In this document: one piece after another, positions 46,835 through 57,706 of the stretch
Layout of the letters: every line of letters begins with the position of its first letter
Numbering within the stretch: position 1 is the stretch's first letter
Assembly: GCF_040712315.1 (NCBI RefSeq)
Contig: NC_134015.1
Span: 15,881,095 to 15,945,094, forward strand
Direction of reading: 5' to 3'
Source of the DNA: Castanea sativa
Lineage: Eukaryota; Streptophyta; Magnoliopsida; Fagales; Fagaceae
Length of the DNA stretch: 64,000 bases
The notes under the pieces: generated by a model
Told to the model about the DNA's origin: nothing
The model's database searches: none
Seen by the model: the letters and a program-made list of their open reading frames with translations, nothing else
Made by a program: the position numbers and the translations under genes

Positions 46835-46975
46835 AAATAAAATGACGCCATGTGATTTGGATTAAATAATGTTCATGTATATATTAAACATATGTATTGA
46901 ATTAAATACTTGGGATTGTTTTATTTAAATATTTTCTATTAATGATGTCACTATAAATGAGTTTATGATTGGATT
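46835..46975 (+). repeat. Detached piece of a chitinase-like upstream region
   Basis: Near match to 19050-19185 (AAATGACGCCATGTGATTTGG, then AATACTTGGGATT). In copy B this lies between the GGTCAAGTACGCATG block and the TATA box. Here it is separated from that block (43867) by the inserted DNA. No gene follows. Confidence 0.65.
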
Positions 46976-47249
46976 TGTTTTTGTCTCCATCTTTTCTTCT
47001 TGTCATTTTTAATTAATTAATTAATCGGCAAGAGATTTAGATGAAAGGTTTCAGAAACCTTAAACTTTTCTTGGATCCAGCCCAAGTGATAGCCCATTCA
47101 ATAGGCTTGTAATAAGAATTCTACTTCAAGCAGAATTAGGAGTTGGTGAACTCCTGGAAAAGCAAAAGGAAATCCTAATTTAATTGGAATTAATTTGGAG
47201 AGCATGTGTTAGAAGATAAAAGCCTTAGATATATATAATTAAGGTTTGA

Positions 47250-47646
47250 GAGCACTTGCAGCAGTGGAGCTAAATAGCTATATAGCTATTTTAGCTCCAT
47301 CAAAACACCAAAAAGAAGCATGCAGCAGTGGAGCTAAATCTATATTTTTTTAGCTTATTGCTACAGTGCACATCTATAGATAGATGTGCACTGTTCATGA
47401 GAGCTAAAAAAAAATTAATTTTTTATTTTGTGTTCACATTACTTTTTTATTGTGGTGTTTTTATTGTAGTGAGATATATTATTTTATTGTGGTAGATATG
47501 CTATTTTATTGTGATGTTTATATTATTTTATTGTATTGAAAGCTAAAATAGATCCACTGCTGCAGCATGTGTGTAGGTAAAATAGATAAAGTAACTTTTG
47601 ATAGAGCTAAATTGCTAAATTTTTAGCTCCACTGCTGTGGATGCTC
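47250..47646. mobile_element. Harbinger-like MITE with GCAGTGGAGCTAAA ends
   Basis: The left end GAGCACTTGCAGCAGTGGAG is mirrored at the right by TTTAGCTCCACTGCTGTGGATGCTC. The left arm appears twice (47260 and 47322), so it has an internal duplication. The flanking triplets TGA/TTA match poorly. No ORF. Confidence 0.6.
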
Positions 47647-47913
47647 TTACCTATTGAAAAAAAAATGTGAGCTAAACTTATAACATAAAAATTTTCTTGC
47701 TTTTGAGATGCAAAATTAATTTTGCATCTCAAAAGCAAGAAAATTTGAATTTTAAATGAAAAAAAAATCAATATATATATATTCTTCGATTAATCTTTAA
47801 ATAAAAGAAAAAATCAAAACTATATAGTTTTGGGCACTAAATATTAATGGACATTAACAAAAAGACTAAATTAAATAAAATTCAATACTAGAGAATTGAA
47901 TTAAACCAGTGGC

Positions 47914-48376
47914 AACTCTAGGAATGTTTTTTGGGGTGGTCACTAATAAACTTAAATTATACAAATTTTAATAAAGAGACAATTTCAATATATCAATGTC
48001 AAAAAAAAAAAAAAAACACAAATACATGAAATATTACAATTTTTTTGTATTAACAAAGAGAATAAGAAAAAAAATATATTAATAAAAGATAAAGTACAAA
48101 TTGAAAATGCTGATATGAGAATAATAAAATGACAACAACAATTTTATAACAAATCTTATGCAACAAGTTGTTAGCTGTTATTGGTGGGTAAAACTTGTCA
48201 ATATTGAACCCGAATTAGAATTAGTAACAGCTTACCACGTAAGATTTATTGTAAAATTATTATGAAAATGTTGTGGATATAGCATTATTCTTATATTTAT
48301 TGAACTCAAAATCTTATGATTCTCAAGTAAAGGTGTTCAACATTTTTATTAGAGCAGTCGAAATAAGTTAATTTAG

Positions 48377-48413
<37 letters not shown>

Positions 48414-48573
48414 AGTGTATATATACATTTTTTTCAAGTCAGGGTGGTCACAAAACATATTAGTCTAAAATGATTATTTATATAATTTTTTTTTGCATGT
48501 ATATTTTTTTTTTTGGACAAGTGAGGGTATCCTAGGATCAACACCCTCACATACAAGTAGAGCCGCCAGTGTT
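47914..48573. mobile_element. Probable non-autonomous hAT-like element with nested MITE
   Basis: Starts CAGTGGCAACTCTAGG and ends with the complement of CACTGGCGGCTCTA. GGGGTGGTCAC near 47933 recurs as AGGGTGGTCACAAA near 48442. A small MITE lies inside at 48131-48288, and (AT)n at 48383-48412. No clean 8 bp duplication was found, so it is not certain. Confidence 0.45.
48131..48288. mobile_element. Dispersed small MITE (CACAATATTTTC family), nested
   Basis: ACAACAATTTTATAACAAATCTTATG at the left is mirrored by CGTAAGATTTATTGTAAAAT near the right end. Same family as 41727-41880. Confidence 0.5.
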
Positions 48574-48575
48574 AG

Positions 48576-49020
48576 AATGTCATTTTTATATGGATATATT
48601 ACTAACATCATTTTTACTATGTATCAATTAAAACAAGTTATATCAACCTTGGTAAAAAATAAATAAATAAATAGATAAAAATTCCAAATAAAAATATGAA
48701 AGTCATTGTTACTCTAAATTTGTGGAAAAAAAAAATAGTAATACTGCATCCAAAACAATTTTAAAACAACTTCTAGGTATCAAACTATTATTAGTGGATA
48801 AAAACAATATTATCAATGGTAGGCTCAAATTAGAATTAATAATAATTTATCACTATACTCTTTTGTGAAAATATTCCAAACTTAACCTTACTCTTAAAAT
48901 AATTATTAAAAAAAATGCCATATTTGCAGTACACGTTAATGGTTGCTGCGTGTATTATTTGCATGACCGGTCAAGTAGGCATGGTAGTGATGTCAAGTGA
49001 GTATACCAAGTCCTCTGTCA
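48576..49020 (+). repeat. Distal upstream region of copy C, duplicate of 18245-18710
   Basis: Shares ATGTATCAATTAAAACAAGTT, a MITE-like block in the same place (48738-48879 against 18413-18553), GGTCAAGTAGGCATGG, and TATACCAAGTCCTCT. Because the MITE-like block is at the same place in both, it was there before the duplication. Confidence 0.75.
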
Positions 49021-49640
49021 ACATTTAACCTTCAAGATTGAATGAGGAAGTGAACGTGGCTGAATAATGGAGCTCTTCAGGGTCACGGAGAAAAATATGC
49101 TCTTTTGGCTTTTTAGGAGGTGACACTGACAACTTCAATATTAATGATGTTATTTGTCATTTTAATAAATCTTTTGCCTTAATATTGGTAAAAATTGAGT
49201 TTATGTGCGGAGAAAGGTAGAATTCAGTACCATGAAAATGACGTGACAAATTTGTGATTGTTCAGAAATTTTTCCTTTCTACACTAGTTATTGATGTACA
49301 TCCTATTTTTGATAATTTAGTATTTTAAACAGTTTTAGGACCTTTCTTGAGACATGCTCTAGATTATTCAATAGTAGAACCCAAATATCTCATTTATAAA
49401 ATTTCATTTATTATATATATATATATAATATAAAATGTTTAACTTCTAGTTAACCTGCTAATATATATTATACTATATAAAATTTTGAGGTCCTACAACT
49501 ATATTAATCACCCCTTTATTTTCATTATTATTCAATCTTTGCCTCTGCTGTAATTGCAAAAAGAATTATGATAACTATGGGCTCTAATACCACTTGTTAG
49601 AAAAATTACACGTTGGAAAGACTATAATTAAGTAGTTAAT
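49021..49640. other. Spacer, no gene seen
   Basis: AT-rich, with (AT)n near 49413-49428. The phrase TCTAATACCACTTGTTAGAAA near 49583 resembles the primer-site/LTR junction of a Copia element (TGGTAT complement) and may be a remnant; nothing coding remains. Confidence 0.4.
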
Positions 49641-49645
49641 ATAAC

Positions 49646-49647
<2 letters not shown>

Positions 49648-49700
<53 letters not shown>
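49648..49700. repeat. (AT)n(GA)n compound microsatellite
   Basis: An AT run of about 22 bp passes directly into a GA run of about 30 bp. Confidence 0.9.
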
Positions 49701-49702
<2 letters not shown>

Positions 49703-49720
49703 ACATGACCAAAAAGATTA

Positions 49721-49978
49721 AGTGAGTGTTTGGATTCACGTTTTTCTCTCAAGTTTGCGTTTTTTTTTTTTTCAGCGCGTATGAACAGTAACCGCACTGT
49801 TTATGCACATAGATTCACTGTGCAGGAGACAAGTGCACTATTCATGCACTGTTTACACACTGTTCACGGGTCTCACGACACTATTCACTCATTTAAAAAT
49901 TATTTTGCTACAGTGTCTTCAGTTTACAATTTTTATTTTTCAGTTTTCAACAAAATAAGCTGTATCTAAACGAACTCT
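49721..49978. mobile_element. MITE with GAGTGTTTGG-like ends
   Basis: GAGTGTTTGGATTCACG at the left is mirrored imperfectly by CTGTATCTAAACGAACTC at the right. The interior is rich in CACTGTTCATGC-like motifs. The ORF 49730-49969 runs through it and is not a gene. Confidence 0.5.
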
Positions 49979-50158
49979 AAGCTTCTAATGAGCTTGAACT
50001 CAATTATATTATATTAGTTATTTTCTCTTCCCATTATAATTTAATATGAGATTTTACTCCCACTTAAACCTAACGATAAATAAAAAATAAAATAAAATAA
50101 AATGAAGATGATGACATGGTCAGTCAACTTTCAACTTTAGTTGCATGCTTTTCCGCCT

Positions 50159-50360
50159 GCGACTTCTTTTGCAAACAAAGGGCCCGTTGACGACACACCA
50201 AAACAAAATAATGACTTCCAGTCCACGAAACAATAATGAGGTATCACATACTAATAAATGCGACTTCTTTTGCAAACAAAGGGCCCGTTGACGATACACC
50301 AAAACAAAATAATGACTTCCAGTCCACGAAACAATAATGAGGTATCATATACTAATAAAT
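50159..50360. repeat. 101 bp tandem duplication, nearly identical
   Basis: GCGACTTCTTTTGCAAACAA begins copies at 50159 and 50260. The copies differ by only about two or three bases (for example GACGACACACC against GACGATACACC), so the duplication is young. Confidence 0.92.
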
Positions 50361-50736
50361 TCTCCTTTTCATCTCCTTTTTTTTTAATTATTTCCTTCAT
50401 TTTATTGAAACTAAAAACTTATTATTGTTATTATTTTTTTTATATAAGATAGAATTTTTACTCTAACCTAATCTAAGTGTATATGTATGTGAAACTCTTT
50501 CTTGAAAACTTGAACTTCGGTCCTTATCCCCTACACTCCACAAGCATTTATACCTATGAAATGATCATCGCATCAAGGGATAGACATGCTAAGTGGATTC
50601 ATAAAAAAAAAAAAAAAAGATGCTAAGTAAAGTAAAACTATTAGTACACAAGGATAAAAGTATAACGTAAAGTGTGTACCTTATAGTATTACATAAAGGT
50701 AAAAAGCGGTAATAATATTACATAAAGGTTAAAATT

Positions 50737-51292
50737 GGCAAAAATACAATTCACACCCACTAATTTTGTCCAAAAATTATTTTGATTCTTTAAGTTTGAA
50801 ATTGATCATTTTAGTTTGTAATTTGCACCAAAAACATTTTAATTCTTTAAGTTTGAAATTTTCATTTTAGTCTAGTGACTAATTCATTCAAAAATCATTT
50901 TAGTCTTTTAAAGACTCACTTAGTATCTATTTAGGAACAACTTATTTAGCTGAAACTAAAATTTTTTTGCTGAAAGTACTGTAGATAAATTGTAGTGAGA
51001 CCCATGAATAATAGTAAAAATAAACTGAAATTGCAAATAAGCTGAAATTTTCAGCTTGTCCTAAATGGACACTTAGTCAAGTAACTTTGCCAAAAAATAA
51101 CTCAAAATTACAAATATAAAGGAGTAAAATAATTTTTGGGTATATTTATTGGGCTAAAATGATCATTTTCAAACTTAAAGAACTAAAATGATTTTGGAGT
51201 AAACTTATTAGATTAAAATGACCAAATTCCAACATTTTAAATGACTAAAATGATTCTTAAGCAAAGTTAGTGGTGTAAATTACATTTTTGCC
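50737..51292. mobile_element. MULE-like element with long inverted repeats, holding a nested hAT MITE
   Basis: GGCAAAAATACAATTCACAC at the left is mirrored by GTGTAAATTACATTTTTGCC. Inverted similarity goes on inward (TTTGATTCTTTAAGTTTGAA with TTCAAACTTAAAGAACTAAA). No clear 9 bp duplication was found, and no ORF. Confidence 0.6.
50935..51069. mobile_element. 135 bp hAT-like MITE with perfect 8 bp target duplication
   Basis: CACTTAGT stands on both sides (50927-50934, 51070-51077). The ends ATCTATTTAGGA and TCCTAAATGGA are imperfect inverted repeats. It is nested in the MULE-like element at 50737, so it is younger. Confidence 0.8.
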
Positions 51293-51731
51293 TAATAATT
51301 TGTTACATGCACTAATACACATTAACGCACACATACGAAAAAACAAGTAATTAAAATAATGATTTCAAGTCAAAATTTCTAACTTGGTCATTCAATTGCT
51401 TTTTCGCTACGAGGAGAGGTGTTTGTACTTTGTATGCGTGTAATAAACGCTACATCCTAGAAAACGTGGTTGGAAGGGGACGACGCTGGACTCAGCAGGG
51501 AGGGTTTGAGTTGAGAGACGAGAGGGAAAGGAACGTTGAGTGCCCATTTGGGAAAAAATATCTTATCCCTTTATCTGTATATGAATATGATTAAATTTAT
51601 TAAAAATTATAATACACGTGAGGAGTAGACAAAAACATACTCGAAATAAAAAATTGAGAGAGAAACAAACTGGCTAGAGAACGAAGAATAGGAAACAAAT
51701 TATTTTATTCATTTTGAAGTAAAGATATATC
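51293..51731. other. Proximal upstream region of copy C
   Basis: No repeat recognised. It does not resemble the proximal promoters of A and B by eye, although the gene is their paralogue. Confidence 0.35.
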
Positions 51732-51739
51732 TATAAATA
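51732..51739 (+). promoter_or_regulatory. TATA box of copy C
   Basis: TATAAATA lies 112 bp before the start codon. The leader before the ATG keeps the CTCTCTCCACTCTCC motif. Confidence 0.6.
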
Positions 51740-51843
51740 TTCCTGATTCTTCGTAATCACATTAATATCCACTCCTTTTCTTCCAAGTGAAGGAACACAT
51801 TACACAGCTCTCTCCACTCTCCAATAACCTTGTCAATTATTAG

Positions 51844-54800
51844 ATGCAAAAAATGGAGTATAAATGGATTGTACCATTTACAATATTGGCTTTTATATTA
51901 GTGCTAGTGAATTGTGGCAACTCTTATTACCGTGGTCCTTATGTTCTGAAGAGCTGTCCTCGCTGCCACACACGTACAGATCACTGCTGTATGTTGATGA
52001 AGGAAGGCGAAGGAATATGCTGCAACGGGAGTGTTTGTCATAACGTCCAGACTGCCCAGTTTAACCGTATGAGTCGGTATGACCGTCGACCATTCAAACC
52101 TTCTAAGAATAAGCCGTCGTCTTGGTCAAAAGAATTCTGGAACTACATGTCTTTTATCACTGCCGCAGCTCAGTACCAGCCTTCTGGCTTTGGTACTACC
52201 TACAAGGACGGGGGGAATGTTTCCCTTGGAAAAATGGAAGTCGCAGCATTACTTGCACATATCGGCAGCAAAGTAACCTGTGAGTTCAGAGTTTCTCTTT
52301 AATTTGAGTTTTTCTGTTGTTGGTGTGGTTGAATATATATGTATATATTCCGTCTGGCTTTGATGTCATATATAGATGAGATCAAAGTGTTAACTGTGTT
52401 TCAACTTAATTTCAAGACTTGTTCTTTTTTGTTCTTTTGAGAAACAACTTTCTTAATTTTTTTTTCTTTTTTCTTTTTTTTCTTGAGAAAATGAGAAACA
52501 ACTCTCAAGACTTACTTTATATCTAGAAAATTATTATTTTACATCTTATTAACAATATAAAATTTAAACTGCACATTTATTTAGTCTATAATATAAATCT
52601 TATATTAATAGTACAATGTCTATCTTCTACATTTTTGATGCATATCTATTTTCTACATTTTAAATAATTTGGAATTACAATTTAATAATTTAAAATGTGT
52701 ATAAGCATATATTATTGTGGATATTGTGTATAAAGATGTAAAAAATAAGTGTGAGCGAATATTTATTTACAGTTAATTATATTGTAGGCCTAGGAGATTG
52801 TTTGGTTTGGATCGAATCTGAGAATTTTTTTTTATATATATATATATTTTTTTAAAACCTCCTTTTCCTAGTTATTTTTAAGATTTTTTTTTTCCTCAAT
52901 AAAATATTTAGTTACCTAAAATCGACGTAGTCGCCAGGGGCAAGAAAAGACCCCCCATTCTTTAAAATAAAGTCTTTTACCTTTTATATATATATATATA
53001 TATATATATGATGGTACACTTAAATCGTCATTGAGTTCTTGGCTGCCCATATTTAACTTAAGTGAGATTTATTTAGTTTCACCGGAGATAAAATTGTTTT
53101 GTAGAAAAATTGAGTAGAAACAATTTTATCTCATATCAAGCTAAAAAAAGTATGCTTTATTTTTTAAAGATTGTTTTCCACTTTTTTTTTTTTTTTTTTT
53201 TGCAGACAATCATATCTCACAGCAAACTAAAAATAAGAAAAGGTAAGAGATCATTTTAAAACTTTTTAAAAATTGCTACCAAATATAAAAAAATGAAATA
53301 GTTGTAAAAAAAAATACTACCATTATACCTACATTTGAGGTTACGGCCAATATAGTCTCTACATTTTTGTAGCTGTTAGTTTAATTCCTATTATTTTCAA
53401 CTTAAAGTTAATTTGGTACCTACTATTAATTCACTAAAAGAAAATGCTTACATAGTTGATGGCGTGCATCCCACTAGCACACATATGGCAAACAAAATAA
53501 TATAAAATTAAATACTTAACAATTAAAAGCATGTTAGAACCCAAAAAAAAAACCTTGAAAATTTAATTGAAAAAATAACGAAAATGGTTTTTTTTTTTTT
53601 TTAAACACAATACCCATTAACACACCAATAGAAAATCCCAACGAAAAAAAAATCTCTCACATAATCAAACACTACCTAACCAATTCCCCCTTCATACTAG
53701 AAATCTTTTCTTTATGTTTGACCGAACCCCAACCTCCATGGCCATAATCTTGATCCTCCAGAAATATCATCCCTTCTAGTTCGTCGTTGCATGCCACTAC
53801 CAGCATCAGCAATGGCATCCCTTCGTTTCTCAGTATGAAGCTCTCTTTCTCTCTTGGCAAACCTTTCTTTCTCTCTCACTCACAAGCCGAATCCTCTCGC
53901 AAGCTCACACCACCACCATCTCCTCTATTGATTTCATTCCTTTTCCCTTTCTCACTCTAGCCTCAACTCTCTATCTGCTTAACCTAAACCCAAAGGTTCT
54001 ACTCTTTCTCTCTCTTCTCAAACTGGTGTCTAGAGGGGACATCTACGCCGCGTGGCACAAGATTTGTGAAATTTTGGTTGTCAGGGTTTCTATTATGTGT
54101 ATGTGGATGACAAGTTATGTGTGAATAGAGGAATTTATTGTATGGGTTGTGAATATGCGATGTTTGTGTTTGATCAGTGAGCACTCGATCTTGATTGGGG
54201 CTTGATTAGTTCTTTTTGTGTGTTTGGTTTTGTAATGGGTTTTATTTTGGTTGGGATTTTCGCATTGGTGTGCTGCTAGAATGGTGTTTGGTAGCTAAGA
54301 AATTGCTAGAATACATAAGAAAATTTAAAAAATTAAGGACTATTTTTTAATTCATTTTATTTATTTATTTCTTTCAATTAATTTTTCCAGTTATTTTTGT
54401 GGTTTTAAAATGGCTTTTTTCTTTTTAAATGACATGCTTTTAAATATTAATTATATTATTTTGTTTGCCATATGTGTGCTAGCAATGCACACTGTTAGCC
54501 ATGTAAAAATTTTTCGTTAGTGAATTAATGGTATGAACTAACTTGATTGTTATCAAAACGTAAAAACTATATTGATCGTGACTCTAAAATATAAAGACCA
54601 AAATGTCGGTTATAAAAAATACAATAGGAAAAATAACTCATTTTTTAGAAAATATTGACGTTGGGAACTAAATTTACTTGGGAAACTACGTATTGATGAA
54701 CTAGCTATTTGTAGATAAAGTAGTATATATATGTACAATAATTAATAATATTTGATTCATTCAATCTCTAAGCAAAGTAAGTGTGGATGATATTTTTTAG

Positions 54801-56213
54801 GTGACGACAAAGGGTACGTTTCTAGACCTGTAACTTGCGGTTTATGCAATTACGAGGAAAAGAATACCAGCTTTCATTATTGTGATGAGCACTACAAAGA
54901 CATTTATCCATGTGCACCTGGAGTTGCATATTATGGTCGGGGTGCTCTACCTATCTATTGGTATCTACCTTATCAATAAATAGCACTAATCATACATTCT
55001 TTATATCTTTGCATCGAATGATTTTATCATTTATATCGGTCAATTTTATTTAAGTTGAAACTTCTTTAGAAATTTTATGTTTACCTTTTTTTAAAATCAA
55101 AAAAAAAAAATCAAAACGTGATCATTTTCTAGCATAATTCAAATATGAGTTCCTAAGTTATGCATTCATCATACAAAATCTAGGCAACCGATTCTTGAGA
55201 AAAACATGTGCAACCTAATTTTTGGTAAAACCAAATACAAGAATTTTCCTTTTCTTAAAGACAACATTTTGCTTTACAGCTGTAAGACTTGTATGTATCT
55301 TTTGTTTCCTGCCCTTAAAGAAATTGTAGATCAATTGACAGCTTCATGACACAATCCAATGGTTTATATCTTTGCACTAATTATCAATAAATAGCACTAA
55401 TTATACATTCTTTATATCTTTGCATCGAATGATTTTATCATTTATATCGGTCAATTTTATTTAAGTTGAAACTTCTTTAGAAATTTTATGTTTACCTTTT
55501 TTTTTAAAAAAAAAAAAAAAATCAAAACGTGATCATTTTCTAGCATAATTCAAATATGAGTTCCTAAGTTATGCATTCATCATACAAAATCTAGGTAACC
55601 GATTCTTGAGAAAAAACATGTGCAACCTAATTTTTGGTAAAACTAAATACAAGATTTTTCCTTTTTCTTAAAGACAACATTTTGCTTTACAATTGTAAGA
55701 CTTGTATGTATCTTTTGTTTCCTTCCCTTAAAGAAACTGTAGATCAATTGACAGCTTCATGACACAATCCAATGGATTCTATTTATTCATGATATCCATA
55801 GGAACTACAATTATGGAGAAGCCACTAAAGATTTGAACGTGGATTTGTTAAACCATCCAGAATACATAGAAAAAAATGCTACCTTGGCCTTCCTGGTTGC
55901 AATTTGGAGGTGGATGACGCCAATAAAAGAAAATCAACCTTCAGCACACGATGTCTTTATTGGCGACTGGAAACCCACCAAGAATGACAGTTTGGCCAAG
56001 AGAGTTTCAGGTTTCGGTACTACCATGAATGTGCTCTATGGTGATCTTGTTTGTGGTAAAGGTAATAATGAGAAGTCCATGAACAACATCATCAAATATT
56101 ACCTACATTACCTTAATCTTACAGGTGTTAACCCAAACAAAGCAGGACCTCATGAATTGCTTAGTTGTGCTGACCAGCTTCCTTTCAATCCATCTGTTGC
56201 CTTATATCCTTGA
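51844..56213 (+). CDS. Chitinase-like protein (GH19 family, CTL type), copy C, intact but diverged
   Basis: Exons 51844-52279, 54801-54960, 55802-56213; GT-AG introns in the same phases as copy B; product 335 residues. The start MQKMEYK is shared with A. A signal peptide (IVPFTILAFILVLVNC) implies secretion to the wall. The next stretch holds seven Cys (SCPRCHTRTDHCC; ICCNGSVC), arranged differently from B, and lacks B's QFENLFSNR motif. From FWNYMSFITAAAQYQPSGFG the GH19 fold resumes: YYGRGALPIYWNYNYG, LLNHPEYIEKNAT, WKPTKNDSLAKRVSGFG, MNVLYGDLVCGKG, SCADQ. The general-acid Glu position is Lys (HIGSKVTC); the second Glu is kept (NYEEKN). Intron 1 (2.5 kb) holds a MULE-like insertion and intron 2 a 411 bp duplication. 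Probably a wall-binding, non-hydrolytic protein; altered specificity is inferred only. Confidence 0.9.
53320..54612. mobile_element. MULE-like element in intron 1 of copy C
   Basis: Inverted arms of about 230 bp: GGCCAATATAGTCTCTACAT (53346) against the complement near 54570; CACACATATGGCAAACAAAATA (53477) against TATTTTGTTTGCCATATGTG (54459); AAAGCATGTTAG (53525) against ATGACATGCTTTT (54430). The interior has a C/T-rich section (53640-53990). Copies A and B lack it in intron 1. The termini are placed approximately. Confidence 0.65.
54971..55772. repeat. Tandem duplication of about 390 bp (period 411) in intron 2 of copy C
   Basis: TATCAATAAATAGCACTAAT begins copies at 54971 and 55382, and both run through to GACACAATCCAATGG. 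Differences are few (a poly-A length change, CTAGGCAACC against CTAGGTAACC), so it is recent. Splice sites are not touched. Confidence 0.9.
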
Positions 56214-56621
56214 GCTTTGTTTGGTGTTGATGGATAGTCCATATTTTATTGAACCAATCCTCTTTTAAACGTAATGCATTAATAAATTTTTAAGAACCTA
56301 TCAAGTAGCAAGAAGGAGATGTTGAAAGACGAACAGGGAATAAGAGTTTGTATAAACCATTTGTGTGTCATGTTATGTCAAACTTGCTTAGAGGATAAGA
56401 TATTGCCTAGTTTTGTGTGTCTCTTGGGATATACCTTTGTTTTCAATTTCCTAATTAATATTGTGTAATTAGTTAGTGTGGATTGTATATGAACCTCTCT
56501 ATGTTTGTATTATACTCATTTTAATTGTGAAATCTTGAATTATAAATAACAACTCATAAAACCATCAGCATGTGTTATTTAGATTATTCACATGACTCAT
56601 TAAATAAACCATGTGACTAAG
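56214..56621 (+). other. 3' flank of copy C
   Basis: Resembles the 3' region of copy B: GTAATGCATTAATA, CAAGTA, AACTTGCTTAGA and GTGTAATTA blocks recur in the same order as at 21330-21545. It holds the 3' UTR; no clear AATAAA where copy B has one (AGGATAAGATA instead). Confidence 0.55.
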
Positions 56622-56626
56622 GCTTC

Positions 56627-57701
56627 TGAAAGCTCGGATTTGTGTTAAAAACACAATAGCTGTTTAGACCCAAAAAAAATTACGGCTAGATTGTTTTTAC
56701 TCTAACTTATCTAAGTGCGGAACAAGAGTAAATGAAGCACAAATAAACCGATAACTACTCTAGTGCATAAACAAGAAAAACAAACAATAAAAGTAAAGCA
56801 TAAGAGTAAAGGAAAAGAGATGCAAAAACAATATAACACGACGATGTGTTATCGAAGAGGAAACCGAGGATCTCAACAAAAAACCTTTCCGCCGCGGTAA
56901 ATCGATTCACTAGAGAATAAAATTGGAGTACACGAATAACAAAAGACCTTCCAAGCCTAGTCTACCATATGTACTTGAGCCCTCCAAGCTCCTGCTACCA
57001 ATGGACTTCACGGAGTCATGTCTTCTCTAGTTTTCCGGATCCCGTAATACGCCCGATTGCATCCGCCAAGCCTCACCGGCTTCTTTTGGCAAATTCTCAA
57101 AGCTTCTCAAGCTCCAAAACATTTTCTACACTCTGAAAGGGTGTAGGTTGTGTTTGGGTACAAATCTCCTCTCAAGGTATGATAATGGGGGAAGGAAGGA
57201 GAAGAGGTTAGGATGATTTCTCACTAAGAATTAGTAGCTCTCTCTCTAAAAGATGGGTGTATGTGTGTTTTAGAAAACCTATTTAGGGTTTTTCTTTCTG
57301 AATGGCCTCTCATACTTTTGTGGGTAATGAGGGTATATATAGTATGGGTGAAAGGTAAGAAAGTCACACTTAAAAATCCTACAAACAGAAAGTTTCGCGA
57401 GTATCTCGCGAGAAGGCCTTACTCGCGAAACACTCGTGAAATTGACAGTTTGGCATGACTCTTTAGCTTCCAGTCATGTGCTTCTCACATGCCCTTTTCG
57501 CAGGAACCCTTCTCGCGAACTTCTCGCGAGCTAGTCGCAAAATGCATTGATCTACAATTAAGCTTGAATCTTCGCCAACTTAATACTAAACTCAATACAA
57601 TAAAATTCCACAAAATACAAGGAACAAATTAAAGCAAATACAACACTTTTTGTCATGGAATAAAGCCAACATAAAACATAGTTGTAAATCACAACTTTAC
57701 A
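56627..57701. mobile_element. Solo LTR, 1075 bp, with 5 bp target duplication
   Basis: Starts TGAAAGCTCGG and ends AACTTTACA; GCTTC stands on both sides (56622-56626, 57702-57706). It holds several TCGCGAG motifs (57395-57535) and a TATA-like GTATATATAGTATGG near 57332. The frame 57261-57458 is not supported as a gene. The family was not settled; it is Copia-like by recollection. Confidence 0.75.
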
Positions 57702-57706
57702 GCTTC

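Noticed and set aside
52079..52276. Second plus-strand frame within exon 1 of copy C
   Set aside because: A shadow of the chitinase-like exon in another frame.
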